Shown: piece by piece, positions 1-11,568 of the stretch
Layout: every line of letters begins with the position of its first letter
Position numbering within the stretch: the stretch's first letter is position 1
Assembly: GCA_000934455.1 (NCBI GenBank)
Contig: JXUT01143709.1
Location: 1-28,893 of the forward strand
Direction of reading: 5' to 3'
Origin: Apostichopus parvimensis
Lineage: Eukaryota; Echinodermata; Holothuroidea; Aspidochirotida; Stichopodidae
DNA length: 28,893 nt
Notes under the pieces: generated by a model
The model's input: only the letters and a program-made list of their open reading frames with translations
Told to the model about the DNA's origin: nothing
Database searches by the model: none
Position numbers and translations under genes: made by a program

Positions 1-1133
1 CAACCATTCCTACTTCAGAGTGATCAGCTAGATCTATTGGAGAGAGAGGAAACTGCAATGCATCAATATTTAAGAGACCATTTACCACAGAAGGGGGATG
101 ACAATGAAGATGAGGATGGTGTGGAGTTGGAGGAGGAGGATGGGGAGGAGATGGAGGAGGAGATAAGGGCAGTCTGTGAGCCAGGAAGTCATTGCACCGA
201 AAATCTTCACCCAAGTCGTTACACAGCAGATGCAGAAATGAAGGAGTTGATCGCCGGTATCTTAGAGGAGGATAAAGATTCCATAGAGGATAGTTTTATC
301 GACCTAAGCGGTACGTTAACAGCAACCGATCAAGATGGAAGAGGGGGTGGGAGGCCGGGGGATGGAAGTATGGGACTGTATCGATAGAAGGATAATGGGG
401 AAAATTTGACAATGAGGGTTATAATGTTTCTATGGAACAAGGGAAAGCTAGCTGGGAACCATTCAGATATGATTCTGTCTATTAAATAATGATGGCTAAA
501 TAAGGCAGGTTAAATAGGGATTTTTGTGGGACAGAATGGGAATGGGGAAAGGTGGGCTTCATTAAGCTATATTTTGGCCAAAAGATTTCACCAATTCAGG
601 GAGTTTAATTTCCTTTACTGTGCATGGTTGTCATTTGTCTCAGAGAGAAGAAGATTTATAGTGCTGAATGTACTATTTAAAGTTAGACTCATTTTAATAG
701 TGACACACAAGACTAGGGTAACCATTGCAGGTGGGGACGGTGAGAAAGAGTTATACAGACAGCAGGGAGAGGATGTCAACAAGCAAGAGGTGAATATCAA
801 AGCAGGTGTAATCCAGGATATAAGATATTGATATGAAGGTATAATGTTGTAAAGAAGCATTATAACTGACAAAATTTGGGCAGAATTTTGCTCAGCTCAA
901 AACTGCTGCAGGTTCTAACTATTGAAAACTTTGCACATACTTTCTAGCTGTTAACCTATTTCTTCCTTCATGCAGAATTTCCTGAGGTACTTCTTAGAAA
1001 GCTTTTCCTATACCAAGCCATAGCAGATGCTGGCACCAATTACGAAGAACTTAACGAGATACAGGCCCAGTTTTTCCTCGATATAAGCGAGATGCAGAGG
1101 CGGTACGTGAAGCTCTTGGAGTTACTTTTGTGA
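1..1133 (+). CDS. 3' end of an unrecognised acidic protein gene (two exons)
   Basis: I do not recognise this protein. The frame is open from base 1, so the gene starts left of the window. I model exon 1..310 (donor GTACGT at 311) joined to exon 976..1133 (acceptor after a pyrimidine-rich tract ending TGCAG, stop TGA at 1131-1133). The phases agree: one leftover G joins AA to give Glu. About 155 residues are visible. Residues 33-54 are a dense Asp/Glu run, and the last 52 residues form a hydrophobic, helix-like tail (reads FPEVLLRKLF ... YVKLLELLL) with no finger, signal peptide or obvious transmembrane segment. A weaker donor at 257 has the same phase, and reading through exon 1 without splicing would stop at 385-387. 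Poly(A) signals at 2125 and 2208 fit a long 3' UTR. The exon join is inferred from splice signals alone. Confidence 0.5.
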
Positions 1134-1437
1134 TATATTCATTGTTGAACTTTTATTTGGAGATCACAAAGAGCCCAGATGGACCCAATGTGGTAAATGT
1201 TGAATGGAACACATCAAAACATCTACGCTGGATTTCTGCTCTACCTAACTCACTACTTTAGGCTTAGTCTGATATTCCTGTATGTCCTTGTGGAAGAATA
1301 TATTCCTCTATACATTATATCATTATCCTATACTGCATTTGCCTTCAGGTGAAGGGCAGCAGAGTGGTGCATGGATTCAAGGTTCTTCAAATCCTACAGA
1401 AATAACTTTCTTGTTAAATCAGAAACAGAAAACTGAG

Positions 1438-1507
1438 GGCTGAATAGCTCATTGGGTAGAGTGCAAGACCTTTAATCCTGAAATCACAGGTTGGAATGTT
1501 TCTAATA
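1438..1507 (+). pseudogene. Degenerate tRNA-Lys-like sequence (SINE head or tRNA relic)
   Basis: There is a good A-box-like stretch (TAGCTCATTGGGTAGAG) and an anticodon region GACCTTTAATCC with a TTT (Lys) anticodon in register. The B box is damaged: GGTTGGAATGTT instead of the usual GGTTCGAATCC. Position 33 is C rather than the invariant T, and the acceptor stem does not close. It is therefore a relic, either of a tRNA gene or of a tRNA-derived SINE, and probably not a working tRNA. Confidence 0.5.
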
Positions 1508-2124
1508 GGCCACATTTTCCCTTCTTTTTCCCCTCATTACGATCTTCCCTGCCTATAGTAAATACCAACCTGAGTCCCCTGTTTTTGGCCAAAAACGGGC
1601 GATTGAGTATCTACCCGAGTTGGTAATGCTAGCCATACTGAACGCTCCTCTGCAAAAATTTATGATTAAACACACAGTGTAATATATCAGTGGTCAAGCC
1701 AAAATTGTCCTCACACACAGGAAAGTAGTGCTGGCCATTAGAGCACTTGTGTTTACAACCATACAGGTGACTGGTCAATTAATTAGGTGCACTCAAGGTA
1801 GAATCCTAATGGCAGTAGTTGGGGTAGTTTATGCTATCAAGTAACAGATTATTAATGCTGGAGTGAACTTGAGGAGAACTTTTTTCTATAGGCAGGCCTG
1901 ACCATCATGCCTGTTATATATATCTTGTGCTGAAATGCTTTTTCTTGCCAGTGAAGTTTTTATGTATACCTGGACAGGGAAGGCCGTGTTGTGTTTAGGG
2001 ATGCTGATATGTTACCATAATTTGTTTTTATTGATATATTTGTTTGGTATACAGTGCTTTTGATATTTCATTTATTTATTTTCCTTTTCTGAGGGGAGGG
2101 AGACTCAAGTTGCATTTATATTAG

Positions 2125-2130
2125 AATAAA
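2125..2130 (+). promoter_or_regulatory. Poly(A) signal AATAAA, candidate end of the upstream gene
   Basis: This is a canonical AATAAA about 1 kb after the stop codon at 1133. It is the nearest canonical hexamer I noticed downstream of the stop. Assignment to the 1-1133 gene is by position and strand only. Confidence 0.35.
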
Positions 2131-2207
2131 TATTAAACAAGAAGTCCAGATTAAAGCATCTTTTTTAATTTCCTCTTTTGTCTTGTTGTTTATTTTGGTT
2201 GTTATGT

Positions 2208-2213
2208 AATAAA
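2208..2213 (+). promoter_or_regulatory. Second poly(A) signal AATAAA
   Basis: A second canonical hexamer, followed at 2255-2290 by a GT-rich stretch (GGTTGTGTGGATGTGGG...) like a downstream processing element. This makes it at least as good a cleavage signal as the one at 2125. Confidence 0.35.
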
Positions 2214-3226
2214 ATGGTCAACTTGTTAATTAGAATTTTACATGAACAAGCGCAGGTTGTGTGGATGTGGGAGGGGTGTGGGTTAGGGGTTATTTAGAGG
2301 GGCAAGGGAAAATAGGATAATGGGTGAAACACAGGAAACATGAAGCCACGTTATGGAATTTGAAATTATTTAGTAATAACATGCACCTAGTTCCAGTATC
2401 CAATGTTATAACCTCTTCAGAGTACACTCATTATATAGTAAAAACATTGTAAAGGCCTATATAGCTTGACCACCACCAGCAACATGTTACATAGTAATAA
2501 TTTCTAATCATGATTAGGTGCACCTATAAACATAAATCTGATTGTAGTGAACAATCGACAATTTCTTCTTTTTTTTTATTCAAATCGTGGAAGGTCCTCA
2601 CATGGAAACTTTGCTTCAACCCTTGCTTCACACTGTAAAATGAATATTTCTGTGTTAAGGTAAATATGCTACATAGACACTTAGCAATTTTACTTTCACC
2701 TTATCCACCTCCATGTATGACAACCAGCAGCTGTTTTTTAATGTTCTCACATCATCATAAGAAACCTGATGGAAATTGAACAGGCACCCTGCTTTTATTG
2801 TACCCCATGCCGGGTTTTTCTTTGCTCCCATTTTCCTGCTTTCCCCTTTCCTGCTCCCTTGCTACGTACTCCACCAATGGTATAGCAGTTTCATCACACA
2901 GCATTACAAATCTAGCAGGGAATCATTCGCTGCCAGAAGCAGATAAGTCGGAAGGAAACCCTGACCTCCTCTTTCACAGATTATTTGAAAACAAACCTAT
3001 ATCTCGTTGGTTGTTCTGAACAACTTGATCCCACTTCTGATTGAGGTGGGCTATACACGGATGACTTTTTCTCAAATTTTGTTTTGATGTCACCTCTGAC
3101 ATATTGGTAAGCTATTTTCATGCTTTTCATAAAAGTTTTAGTACAGAATGGGTTTCGGGAAAAGGGGCAGCTGAGTATCACGGTGGGGAGCCCGTGAGGA
3201 AGGCGTAAGTTGCTTATTCCAAAAGG

Positions 3227-3294
3227 CGTCTGCTACCCATTTGACGTGTAGCAGACGGCGCAAAGACCTCTCGCTGTGCACTTGACAGCACAGC
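3227..3294. other. Two adjacent perfect hairpins upstream of CPLANE2
   Basis: The first hairpin has 10-bp arms CGTCTGCTAC (3227-3236) and GTAGCAGACG (3248-3257) around an 11-base loop. The second has 7-bp arms GCTGTGC (3273-3279) and GCACAGC (3288-3294) around 8 bases. They lie 160-230 bp before the CPLANE2 start codon, in a stretch richer in G and C than its surroundings, so they sit in the likely promoter or 5' UTR. Function is unknown. Confidence 0.5.
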
Positions 3295-3453
3295 AACTTT
3301 ACGTTGTAGGATCACCGACGGCGACACGTTCCCATATCACATCGAATCCTGTATAATAACAATAACACAATGCTCACAGGATAATGCATATTGGCTGACA
3401 TTACCATAGTGTATAACGTATGTGAATAGCGTTTGGGATCTCTGCTGCAAGAA

Positions 3454-6400
3454 ATGTCCGTCAGTTCAAGCAGCGAAAGCCTTATTTTACCGGACTGGTA
3501 CAAAAGCAAGGATGGAAAGCAGTACATCAATGCTATCTTCAAAGGAGGGAAGCGTAAAGTTTTCGGTGTGTGACATAGTAATATGATTCTTTTTCCCGTG
3601 AAGGAAAGATGCCCAAATAGGCTACAGATAATGTAGCAGTTGTGCGAAAACTAGGCTAGCCATGGGCCCTTACTGTATACTCTTTAGGCCTAAATCTACG
3701 ATGATGTGGCTACAGTGGAATGAAATAAAGTAACACATTACATAATTAAATATATAAGTTTTGCTCACATAATCTCCCAGCTTTGATTATAATTTAAGAA
3801 ATTAAGGTGTCAAGATTATGAATAAAGTTAGCCTAGGCTAAATTTACAAAGTGGCTATTCTTACGACGAGTCGTAAGAATAATTTCCGATTACGCATGCG
3901 CAGTTGCTATTTTTACAACCAGGAGTACTATTTTTACGACCATGAGTGACAATAATATCTGGTTAGGATTAGGGGTTAGGGTTACCCCTACTACATGCGC
4001 AGTTGCTTTACTTTACTGCGCATGAATTCGCCGATGTCGTAAGAATAGTTTATAGATAATTGTTACGACTAATCGTAAGAATAGCCACGGCCCTAAATTT
4101 ATGCTTAAATTTAGGTGAGGCCCTTTCCTTATCCACCTCCCCATGCTTTAAACAGTCTGCCAAAAATGTTCATTATTTACATGAACAGACATTCCATCAA
4201 CAAATGCAAATTCCAATCCACAAACAGCAGTGAAAACATCGGCCTATATAGGCTATCCGCTATCTTCAAGCCTTTATTTATAGAACTTCAATGGACTGTT
4301 ACATTTTTATCACATAGGGGTCACAGTCTACAACCCACGTGCATTGTCTTCAAAACTGATCTGCTTCGTTGATATATAGCTTTGCTGAGTGCCACTTTAA
4401 ATCAGCCACTACTGGAAAACTTTATCAGCAACAGTAAACAAGGCACTTATTGCCTAAAATAAAATAATAATGAAATATGAAAAAGGCTCATGCCATTAGA
4501 AAATGTTCAAATGCAAATATAAAACTAATTAAGTGTTGGGATGATGCTCCAAGATCTAGGTTGGAAATCTTTTGCCGAAAGACGTAGAATATCGAGGTTG
4601 ACAATGTTCTACAAAATGCAGCACCAGTTGGTAGCCATTGATCCAGCACAATATCTTACCTCAACGAACCATCAAGTTCCAACCAGATGTGAAAACACCC
4701 AAGCCTATCATAATCCACATTGTTCTAGAGACTATTATAGGATACATGTCTTTTTTCCCCTGTACTGTACGTGATTGGAACTATCTATCTGAGGAGTCTA
4801 TTAGGGCCCAATCTGCTGAAGCTTTTAAAAACCTAATCCTGTTAGACTAATGTCCACATAGCCAACCTGTCAATCAAGTGCATGAGTTTTCAAAGATGAA
4901 GTTAGCACTATACTGGAAGAAGAGAAGAAGAAGAAGAACTTTCATTTCAAAAATTGTTATCAATGCCATAGTGTTTACTTGCATACTGTATTTCTTCCCA
5001 GTTTGCTGATCTGAAGTTTCAACTGTGGCCTAACTTAATCCAAATAGTTCTTGATGCCTGACGTTATAATTAATGTTAGAGTTTCTCACAATATAAATCC
5101 AGCCTAGGCCTAGCTCTCTTCTCCCAAAGGAAAAGACAAGACCTGAATCAATTCTTCAAGTAATCATTTGCAATGTGCTATTCCATTCATTTCAATATCT
5201 TTGTTTAATAATTTACACATTGATGTATCTCATACTGTCATTACATGCCTCTTGTAGGATTCTTGGAGAGGCCAGCCTTACCTCCCCAGATTACACCTGA
5301 AATGTGGAACTTCAAGGCCAGACTGGTCGGCAAATCAGGGGTTGGTAAGACCAGTACAGTAGCAAAGTTGACTGGTCAGCCTGCACCAAGATCCCATTGT
5401 GAAACACCAGGTATGTAGGTCTTTGTTTGTAATCATTGAGGACAGAACACAGGGCATAGTTGGATACAGTAACATGTATTGTAACACTCAACAGTTGTTG
5501 AAACAACAAGCAATGGTGTTAAGAGTTTCAGTAATGTACATTTTAGTAGGTGGTTAATATCAGGATAGAATCCTGAAATACTTTGTGCCAGGGGTGCATG
5601 AAGGAGTTTCAGATTGGTGGATCTGAAGTGGTGGTTTGGGTGTCTGTGAGCCAAATGACCCATTACTGAGCTGCATTTGTCCTTTTATATATTTTATGTG
5701 GATTTATGTGTATATGTGGCACACTTATGGGACAGTGATTACTAGTTCAACCTGGTTAGCCATTGCTTGGTTTTTACCCGGAAAAACAGGGATTTTCTGG
5801 ATATCACATGATCTACGAAGTAACCAATGCTATCTTTCTCATCTTGGCTAATGAAGCAGCTGCAGCAGGAATAAACTTCACAAAGAGCATTGATGGATAA
5901 GATATAGAACAGAATTCTAGAGGTCCAACATCAGTAGTGCTGGTAAAAATAAATAAGCAGAGCTCTGTAACTCTCTGCAGTTTAATATATAGTGTGAGTT
6001 ATTTGAAACTTTGGTGGTTAAAATGAGCAAAAAGATACAAAATGAAATAGCAAAGAATTTAAAAAAAATAAACACACATCCACAAATTATCCCATCCTTG
6101 CCCCTAACAATCCAGAAAAGGTGTTAGAGGGGTGGAGGGGGACAAAGGAATACTACTTTGTCTGGGAATAGATTTAATTGAGGGAAGAGTGGGACAAATA
6201 TTAGCTAAGTATTTTCAAACTCATAGCCTACATAGAATATGTAAATTTTGCATTCTTTTTACATCTGGGCAGGAATTGTATCATCCGTGGCATACTGGCC
6301 AATCAAATTGAATTCTAATGGTAATGTCATCCTCACGAGGCTTCAGTTTTGGGATGCCGGAGATAACGTTGGTAAAAAGTACGACCACATCCATCCTGTA

Positions 6401-7646
6401 AGTAGAACTTAACTATGAACATATAATAAATTATAATGAATTATAATTATAATGAATTATAAATAATAATTATAAATTAATAATGAATTTATAAATTTTT
6501 AAGTTTACCACACAATGTCTTGTTGAGTGTCACATTGATTGCTCAGTATGATCCATATTATAGGATTAAATATGTCTATCACATTTTCAGTTCCTGATTT
6601 TTGATGGATCCTCATTTAATGTTTCCATTTAAAAAGGCTGAGAGATATTGCATACAGTACATATTTTATTTGCAGAGATGAAATTTGATTTGATAAAAGC
6701 TTATTTGGCAAATTATATTTTCATCATGTTAGTTGTAGTATTCTGAAGCTATCATCATTTTCTGACATGACATTAATTTCCTTGGTGTATGTAAACTTTA
6801 TTTATAGTAATAGATTATTAATAGCAATCTGTCAGTACTGTTTGTTATTCACCTACTGTCTAGTAGAACGGTTAGTGCAGTATAATGTCCCATGATGTTG
6901 TGGTGGACAATTGACTAAGGTGTCGGACTTGTGATCCAAGGATTGCTGGTTCGATTCCTGCCTAGTTCATTACGTTGTGTCCTTGAGCAATATGCTTTAT
7001 CTCAAGTGCCTCTCTCCACCCAGGGGTTAAATGGGTACCTGTGAGGTAACTTGTCATTGGGCACAGTATATAACTTTATATACAAGCCACAATATCTCTT
7101 TTCTGCCTCCTGCTGTTTACACAGCTTTTGAATTGAGAGACTACTTAAGCATCTGTTGAAACAATTACGGATTTAAGAATTTCACTTTTTTTTAATCTTT
7201 CACAGGCCTGCCGAGAAGACATAGACGTTACCCTCTTCCTCTTCTCCTATACGGATAGATCCAGCTTTTTGGATTTACACAAGAAACTGAGCGATTCAGA
7301 GGACGACCTGAAAGACACCCTCCGTGTCATCGTCGGAACTAAATTTGATCAGATTTATCGAAGCGAAATAACGTCAAAAGAACTCGAAGACTTCCAAAGA
7401 CAATGGATGGTACCGTTACTCAGTGTACAGAATGTCCACAAGACAGAAACTGATAGTGGGCGCATTGTCACAGAGACCTGCAATGACCTCAAGGATGTAG
7501 CGCCCTCTCTGAATCGATTGTGCGAATTTCTCTTGGCATTCAGGATGATCAAAAAAGGCTTGCTCAAAGATTATGCCTGGGTGAGGACGGAAAGTAGAAG
7601 CGGCGACGATGATGATGATAGTGAGATCGAAGCTACTTATGTTTGA
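3454..7646 (+). CDS. CPLANE2: CPLANE2 / RSG1 (REM2- and Rab-like small GTPase 1), four exons, complete
   Basis: The exons are 3454..3565, 5258..5410, 6273..6397 and 7206..7646. Phases match at every junction, giving 276 residues, slightly longer than I would expect for vertebrate RSG1 (about 260). CPLANE2 is a divergent Ras-like GTPase of the ciliogenesis and planar-polarity effector complex. It acts at the basal body with Fuzzy, Inturned and Wdpcp to recruit intraflagellar transport proteins. The P-loop is GKSGVGKT (residues 62-69), the G3-like motif is WDAG (115-118) and the G4-like motif is TKFD (175-178), where classical Ras proteins have NKxD. The family signature VFGFLERP spans the first junction (residues 36-43). 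There is no C-terminal prenylation cysteine. The C-terminus is acidic (five Asp in a row), which may be lineage-specific. ATG at 3454 is chosen because it opens exon 1 just before conserved sequence. Intron 1 carries a MITE and a LINE remnant; intron 3 carries a SINE. Confidence 0.9.
3847..4092. mobile_element. 246-bp MITE with terminal inverted repeats and 9-bp target duplication (MULE-like?)
   Basis: CTAAATTTA occurs at 3838-3846 and again at 4093-4101, a perfect 9-bp target-site duplication. Inside it the ends are inverted repeats: GTGGCTATTCTTACGA on the left matches the reverse complement of the right end. Each end is also internally palindromic (TTCTTACGAC-GAG-TCGTAAGAA type). Further GTCGTAAGAATAG or TTTTTACGAC copies occur inside, together with ATGCGCAGTTGC twice. 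A telomere-like GGTTAGG / GGGGTTAGGGTTA stretch lies at about 3960-3986. No coding capacity. A 9-bp duplication suggests a Mutator-like transposase, but an 8-bp reading (TAAATTTA) is possible. Confidence 0.75.
4541..4940 (+). pseudogene. Remnant of a non-LTR retrotransposon (LINE) reverse-transcriptase C-terminus
   Basis: The first part reads MLQDLGWKSFAERRRISRL, the typical tail segment after the reverse-transcriptase domain of jockey/CR1-like LINEs. The conserved end motif (FFPCTVRDWNYLSEE) follows in a different frame, so there is at least one frameshift near 4740-4770. The 5' portion of the element is missing. After the last stop (about 4850) comes a LINE-like 3' tail ending in ACTGGAAGAAGAGAAGAAG-type GAA repeats at about 4912-4938. 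It sits in CPLANE2 intron 1, sense to the host gene, and is dead. The clade cannot be fixed from so short a piece. Confidence 0.75.
6420..6500. repeat. AT-rich simple repeat (ATAATTATAATGA type)
   Basis: A run of imperfect TAATGAATTATAAT units just after the third exon of CPLANE2. It is low-complexity intron sequence. Confidence 0.7.
6893..7100 (+). mobile_element. tRNA-derived SINE in CPLANE2 intron 3
   Basis: The head is tRNA-like: an A-box-like stretch near 6905-6920, an anticodon arm GGACTTGTGATCC with a His-type GTG anticodon, and a clear B box GGTTCGATTCC (6948-6958). The body continues with GTCCTTGAGCAATATGCTTT and CCACCCAGGGGTTAAATGGG, a body type common in marine-invertebrate tRNA-SINEs. 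The 3' boundary is uncertain. A related copy is at 21737-21870. Confidence 0.75.
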
Positions 7647-7941
7647 AATAATATTAAATTATATGCTAGATAGAACAAAATATGGTCACTCAGAACAAAA
7701 TTAGACTTTCCAGGTTACTCCTTCTCTTGAGAGTTTTGCTTTGGGCTGAAGCATTTAAATATCTGATTCCTATCATTGTGTTAAGAAACCTGACAAACAA
7801 GAGGAGCAAGAGGACAGGCTTTGAATTGAGGGTTTTGGTGAAATCTTGTTTTTAAAGTTTTTTTTTAATTTTTCACTTGAATCCATAAAGTTTTTTTCAA
7901 AGAAGCACATTTTAGGCAAAACCAGAAATGGGATCTTTACC

Positions 7942-7947
7942 AATAAA
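7942..7947 (+). promoter_or_regulatory. Poly(A) signal AATAAA for CPLANE2
   Basis: A canonical AATAAA 296 bp after the CPLANE2 stop, on the coding strand, giving a short and plausible 3' UTR. A second AATAAA occurs much further on, near 9890. Confidence 0.55.
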
Positions 7948-8235
7948 TAATACCACAAAAGTGAGCTAATTTACTGTCTAGGAAAAATAGATTCTGTTAA
8001 TCTGTATCAGGGTTGTAAAGAGGGACAAACTTGTGTGAAGATCAATCCAGTATATATAATAATTCAGTGGATTTATATAGCAAAATGTTCGACCCTTTGC
8101 AAGTAATTTCCAAGACTGTGTTGAACTGTGGACAGTTCTTACTGCATTAATATTCACATCTATTGGTAAAATGTTGTCACAAGTTTGTATCATGTCTCTT
8201 TCATTTTGAAAAATAAGTGACTCATGCAGTTATAA

Positions 8236-8257
8236 CCCCCCCCCCACCCTCTCCCCT
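8236..8257. repeat. C-rich polypyrimidine tract
   Basis: A ten-base run of C followed by an ACCCTCTCCCC-like stretch. It is one of three similar tracts within 2.5 kb; the others are at 9758 and 10691. Confidence 0.7.
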
Positions 8258-9757
8258 TTACAGTGCTGTAGTTTTTCCCTGTAACATTTATCTGCTGTTT
8301 ATTAGGTAGAATGTTGTGGAAGACACAAATACGACTTTGCATTTCTTACTGACCAGTTGAATAGTGGTTGAAATGCCTTATGTTCCACACGATCTTAATA
8401 ATTTATTGCTTAATCAGCATATGATCTCTTTTTATATTAAAAAAAGAAGAAAAGGGCAACGTGCAATACTTTTAAGTATATTCACCGACCAACATGGTTG
8501 AATTTTATTAAGTAGTATTCTTTCAAACTTAATTTTCTTTTTGTCAGATTTTAAAGTTTTAAATTGTTAAAAAAATTCATTTTTAAATTCTCTTGCTTTT
8601 AAGTTGAGATATTGTACTGAATAATTTCTTGTAATAACACAATTTTTCAGCGTTATATAGGTATTCAGCTAAGTGACTATGCAGTAGTAAAAAACTGTAT
8701 AGCACTTCAGTTTTAAAATGGTAATGTTACTTAGTGAATAATATGTCATTAGCCTTTCATTATCAAGGCTGTACACTAGTTAAAAGTTGAATAACCGACC
8801 ACTGCACTCAAGGTAATTGTTCCAAACCCAGCTATTGTTTACCAATTTTACCCAGCACATCGAAGTCTGAATCCAACTAAGTTACTCTTTGATTGTTTAA
8901 CAGCCATTGTATTTAAATTAACTGCTCTTTTTTTTCAGGCATTGTGTTAAATTCATTCTTTATTCGTCTTTTGTTTCTAGTTTTTCCTCTTTCAGCTAGT
9001 GTATTCAAATCAATCTCTCTTAGTGAGTTCATTTTATGTAACTCTGACTTATGCCCCCATTCAAACTGTTTCTTAATACTTCATATGAGTACAAAATATC
9101 CTTATATTTATGAATAATTATTGCAAGATGGAGAACGAAAGAGAAGAATGAAATGAAAAGTGCCTTTAGTACATTCTCAAGTAAATCCATTTGTTTCATT
9201 TAAGACAAGGAAGGTAATTCAGCAAAGTATAGTCGGAATGACTATAAACAATGTCAAACTAGGTAAAGTGCCTGATTGCATGGCTGAGAAATGCAAATTA
9301 AAGTCTTATAGTGACCGTTTTAGGAATTCTGAAATGAATTAGTTGGTTCCATTAATAGCTGTTTTGTTGATATTTGAACTTTTAATAAGAGGTGTTATTT
9401 GACACTAGGATGTGTACTAACTACAGGCTGTTGTTGGATGGTCTCTTCAAGCCAGTGAACTGTTATGTTTGTCTTCGTTCCATCTGAAACAGACATACTT
9501 TATATTTATACAGCTTGTCAGTACAGGGACCAGTATAAAGAAGCCTAGTACTTCTCCAGATGTGCTGTTGTTATATCCACAACAATTATTTTTTCTTTTG
9601 TCAAAAGCATTACCATCCCCTTCCCCCATTAGAAAAAAAGTGGCCTCTTTATAACCCTTTGCTATATCCTGACCATGACACAGCAGAGATGATAACCTTA
9701 TATGTTGGTAAAAGTTTTATATGGGAATCTATTTATAGATTATACATCTTTGTTCTG

Positions 9758-9782
9758 CCCCCTCCCCCCCTCCCCTCCACCC
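9758..9782. repeat. C-rich polypyrimidine tract
   Basis: Runs of C broken only by T, followed by an ACCCAAGG-like sequence. Same character as the tract at 8236. Confidence 0.7.
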
Positions 9783-10690
9783 AAGGAAATAACAAGCCTG
9801 GCTGCCAGTGTATTAAACATAGTACTAAGATTATTACACTATTCTTCTATTACTATATATATTGTTTGTTTTAATTTTTAAACATCTTGAATAAATGAGA
9901 AGGGTTGAATGAAAACAATTCGTTAACATTTTTTAAAATTTTATTTATATTTTGTTGACTATTGAAACTATAAAATTAACAAAAGAAGGATGATTAAAAG
10001 TAATATTGGAAAGTAGAAACAATAGTACACAGGTATGAAAAATGACTCCTGTTGTCTGTTAACTACAGACAGGTATCAACTTTAACACAAAGCATAGTTG
10101 GCGCTATTAATCAATTATATAGTGTTGGCACCATCATTAATCAAATACAGTATTGGCGCCATCCGACTTTAAAACGCTCTTCCAGCTTTCGCAGAGCTGG
10201 TCCTGTTCCAAAGTTTTATCATAAAATGAAACTAATACATGCAAACACCAATTCATTCACAGATTTCCATATCAAGATATCAAAAATTGGCTGTAGACTG
10301 ATAAGTAAGTATTCAGCCGAGGTTATGTAAATGCTGGCACAGTATTCGACACTTTGAATATCGGAACCAAGTAGGAGATGAAAAGCTGTGAGGAGTTTGA
10401 TTAGTATAGTACTACAACTGCAGTCAGTGCCAGATAATCCAATATATGTTGTAGGTGTACTGCCCCCACCCCTCTCCACCTTCCCCACCCACTGTCAATG
10501 GGCCTCCATGGAAAACTCAAAAACTAAAGACTCAAAAACTGATTTGGGTAAACATGGCATACCCAGAGCCCCAGAGGATATTAATACACAATATTTTTAA
10601 GTATGTTCTCAAGTTAAAGGTATTGAAATCTCTGTGGAATGATTTAACAGTCTGCATATACTCCCTGGTGGTTTAAATGTCCTCAGTATG

Positions 10691-10712
10691 CCCCCCTCCC
10701 CTCCCCTCCCCC
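10691..10712. repeat. C-rich polypyrimidine tract
   Basis: Blocks of CCCCT/CCCTCCC. Together with a looser C-rich stretch at about 10456-10490, these mark the middle of the intergenic region. Confidence 0.7.
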
Positions 10713-11568
10713 AAGATAAGCTATTTTCCAAAGTAGTTCCTTGAGGCACAGAGCCTCCATATTATTTCCAGCCATCAAGCAACGTTCAATTAGAGGCAGA
10801 CAAAAGTGACCATTAATTGACTATCTAGCATATTTGGAGGCAATACTGCTGATCTTTTAGATTCAACTATTAAATCCGCATGCATGCACGTCAAGATCAT
10901 ACAACAATAATTGTTTGGCTAAAGTACAATCTATTAAAGTAATAATGTTTATAATCAAATGAATGTATCATGATATTAAAAACATATTTACAGGCTTAGG
11001 TTGCATTGAACTGCTTTAAAATTTTCATAAGATTATTAAAATATAAAAGGCGATGTAGGATGATATGAACATAAAAAAAAGTCAACTACTAACTTTTTTA
11101 CTTGATCTGGCCTAATTGATTATGTTTAACAACAAACATGGGAGTAAACATGTCAACCCTTTGAAATATACAAATAAAACATCGTACCATAATAAAAGAG
11201 AATAAAATTCTATTCACATTTTTCGTCTTAAACCAGTCGATTGCCTTATTCCCACATTTTTTTTTACAATTAAAACCTACGAGCATTACATAACATAATA
11301 CTTCTAACAATAGTTCTAACATTCTAAATGATGGTATAGGACACCCCATCTCTCCTCCCCAACCCATAGCAACTGTTTTAAATATTATATTGTGCCTAAC
11401 TCAAGAAAAGGGTTGATTGAGTTTCAGATGTTTTGACTGGATTAACCCTCCCCTTATTCCAGTAAATGTCGCTAACATCACTATAAATTTGAAAAATTGA
11501 GATCTTTGCGATACAAAGTGCTATCCAGAATGTGGTTTGGATCTGCAGATGTAGAAAGTTCCCAGCAA

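Larger units (their letters stand above)
1134..3453. other. Intergenic region between the acidic-protein gene and CPLANE2
   Basis: This stretch probably holds the 3' UTR of the upstream gene (to about 2140 or 2230), then a spacer and the promoter and 5' UTR of CPLANE2. Apart from a tRNA-like relic at 1438-1507, two poly(A) signals and two hairpins at 3227-3294, I see no gene. The short open frames here lack splice context and protein-like composition. Confidence 0.6.

Noticed and set aside
3958..3988. TTAGGG-like repeats as a sign of a chromosome end or interstitial telomere
   Set aside because: They are few, imperfect and enclosed within a MITE with target duplications, so they belong to the element.
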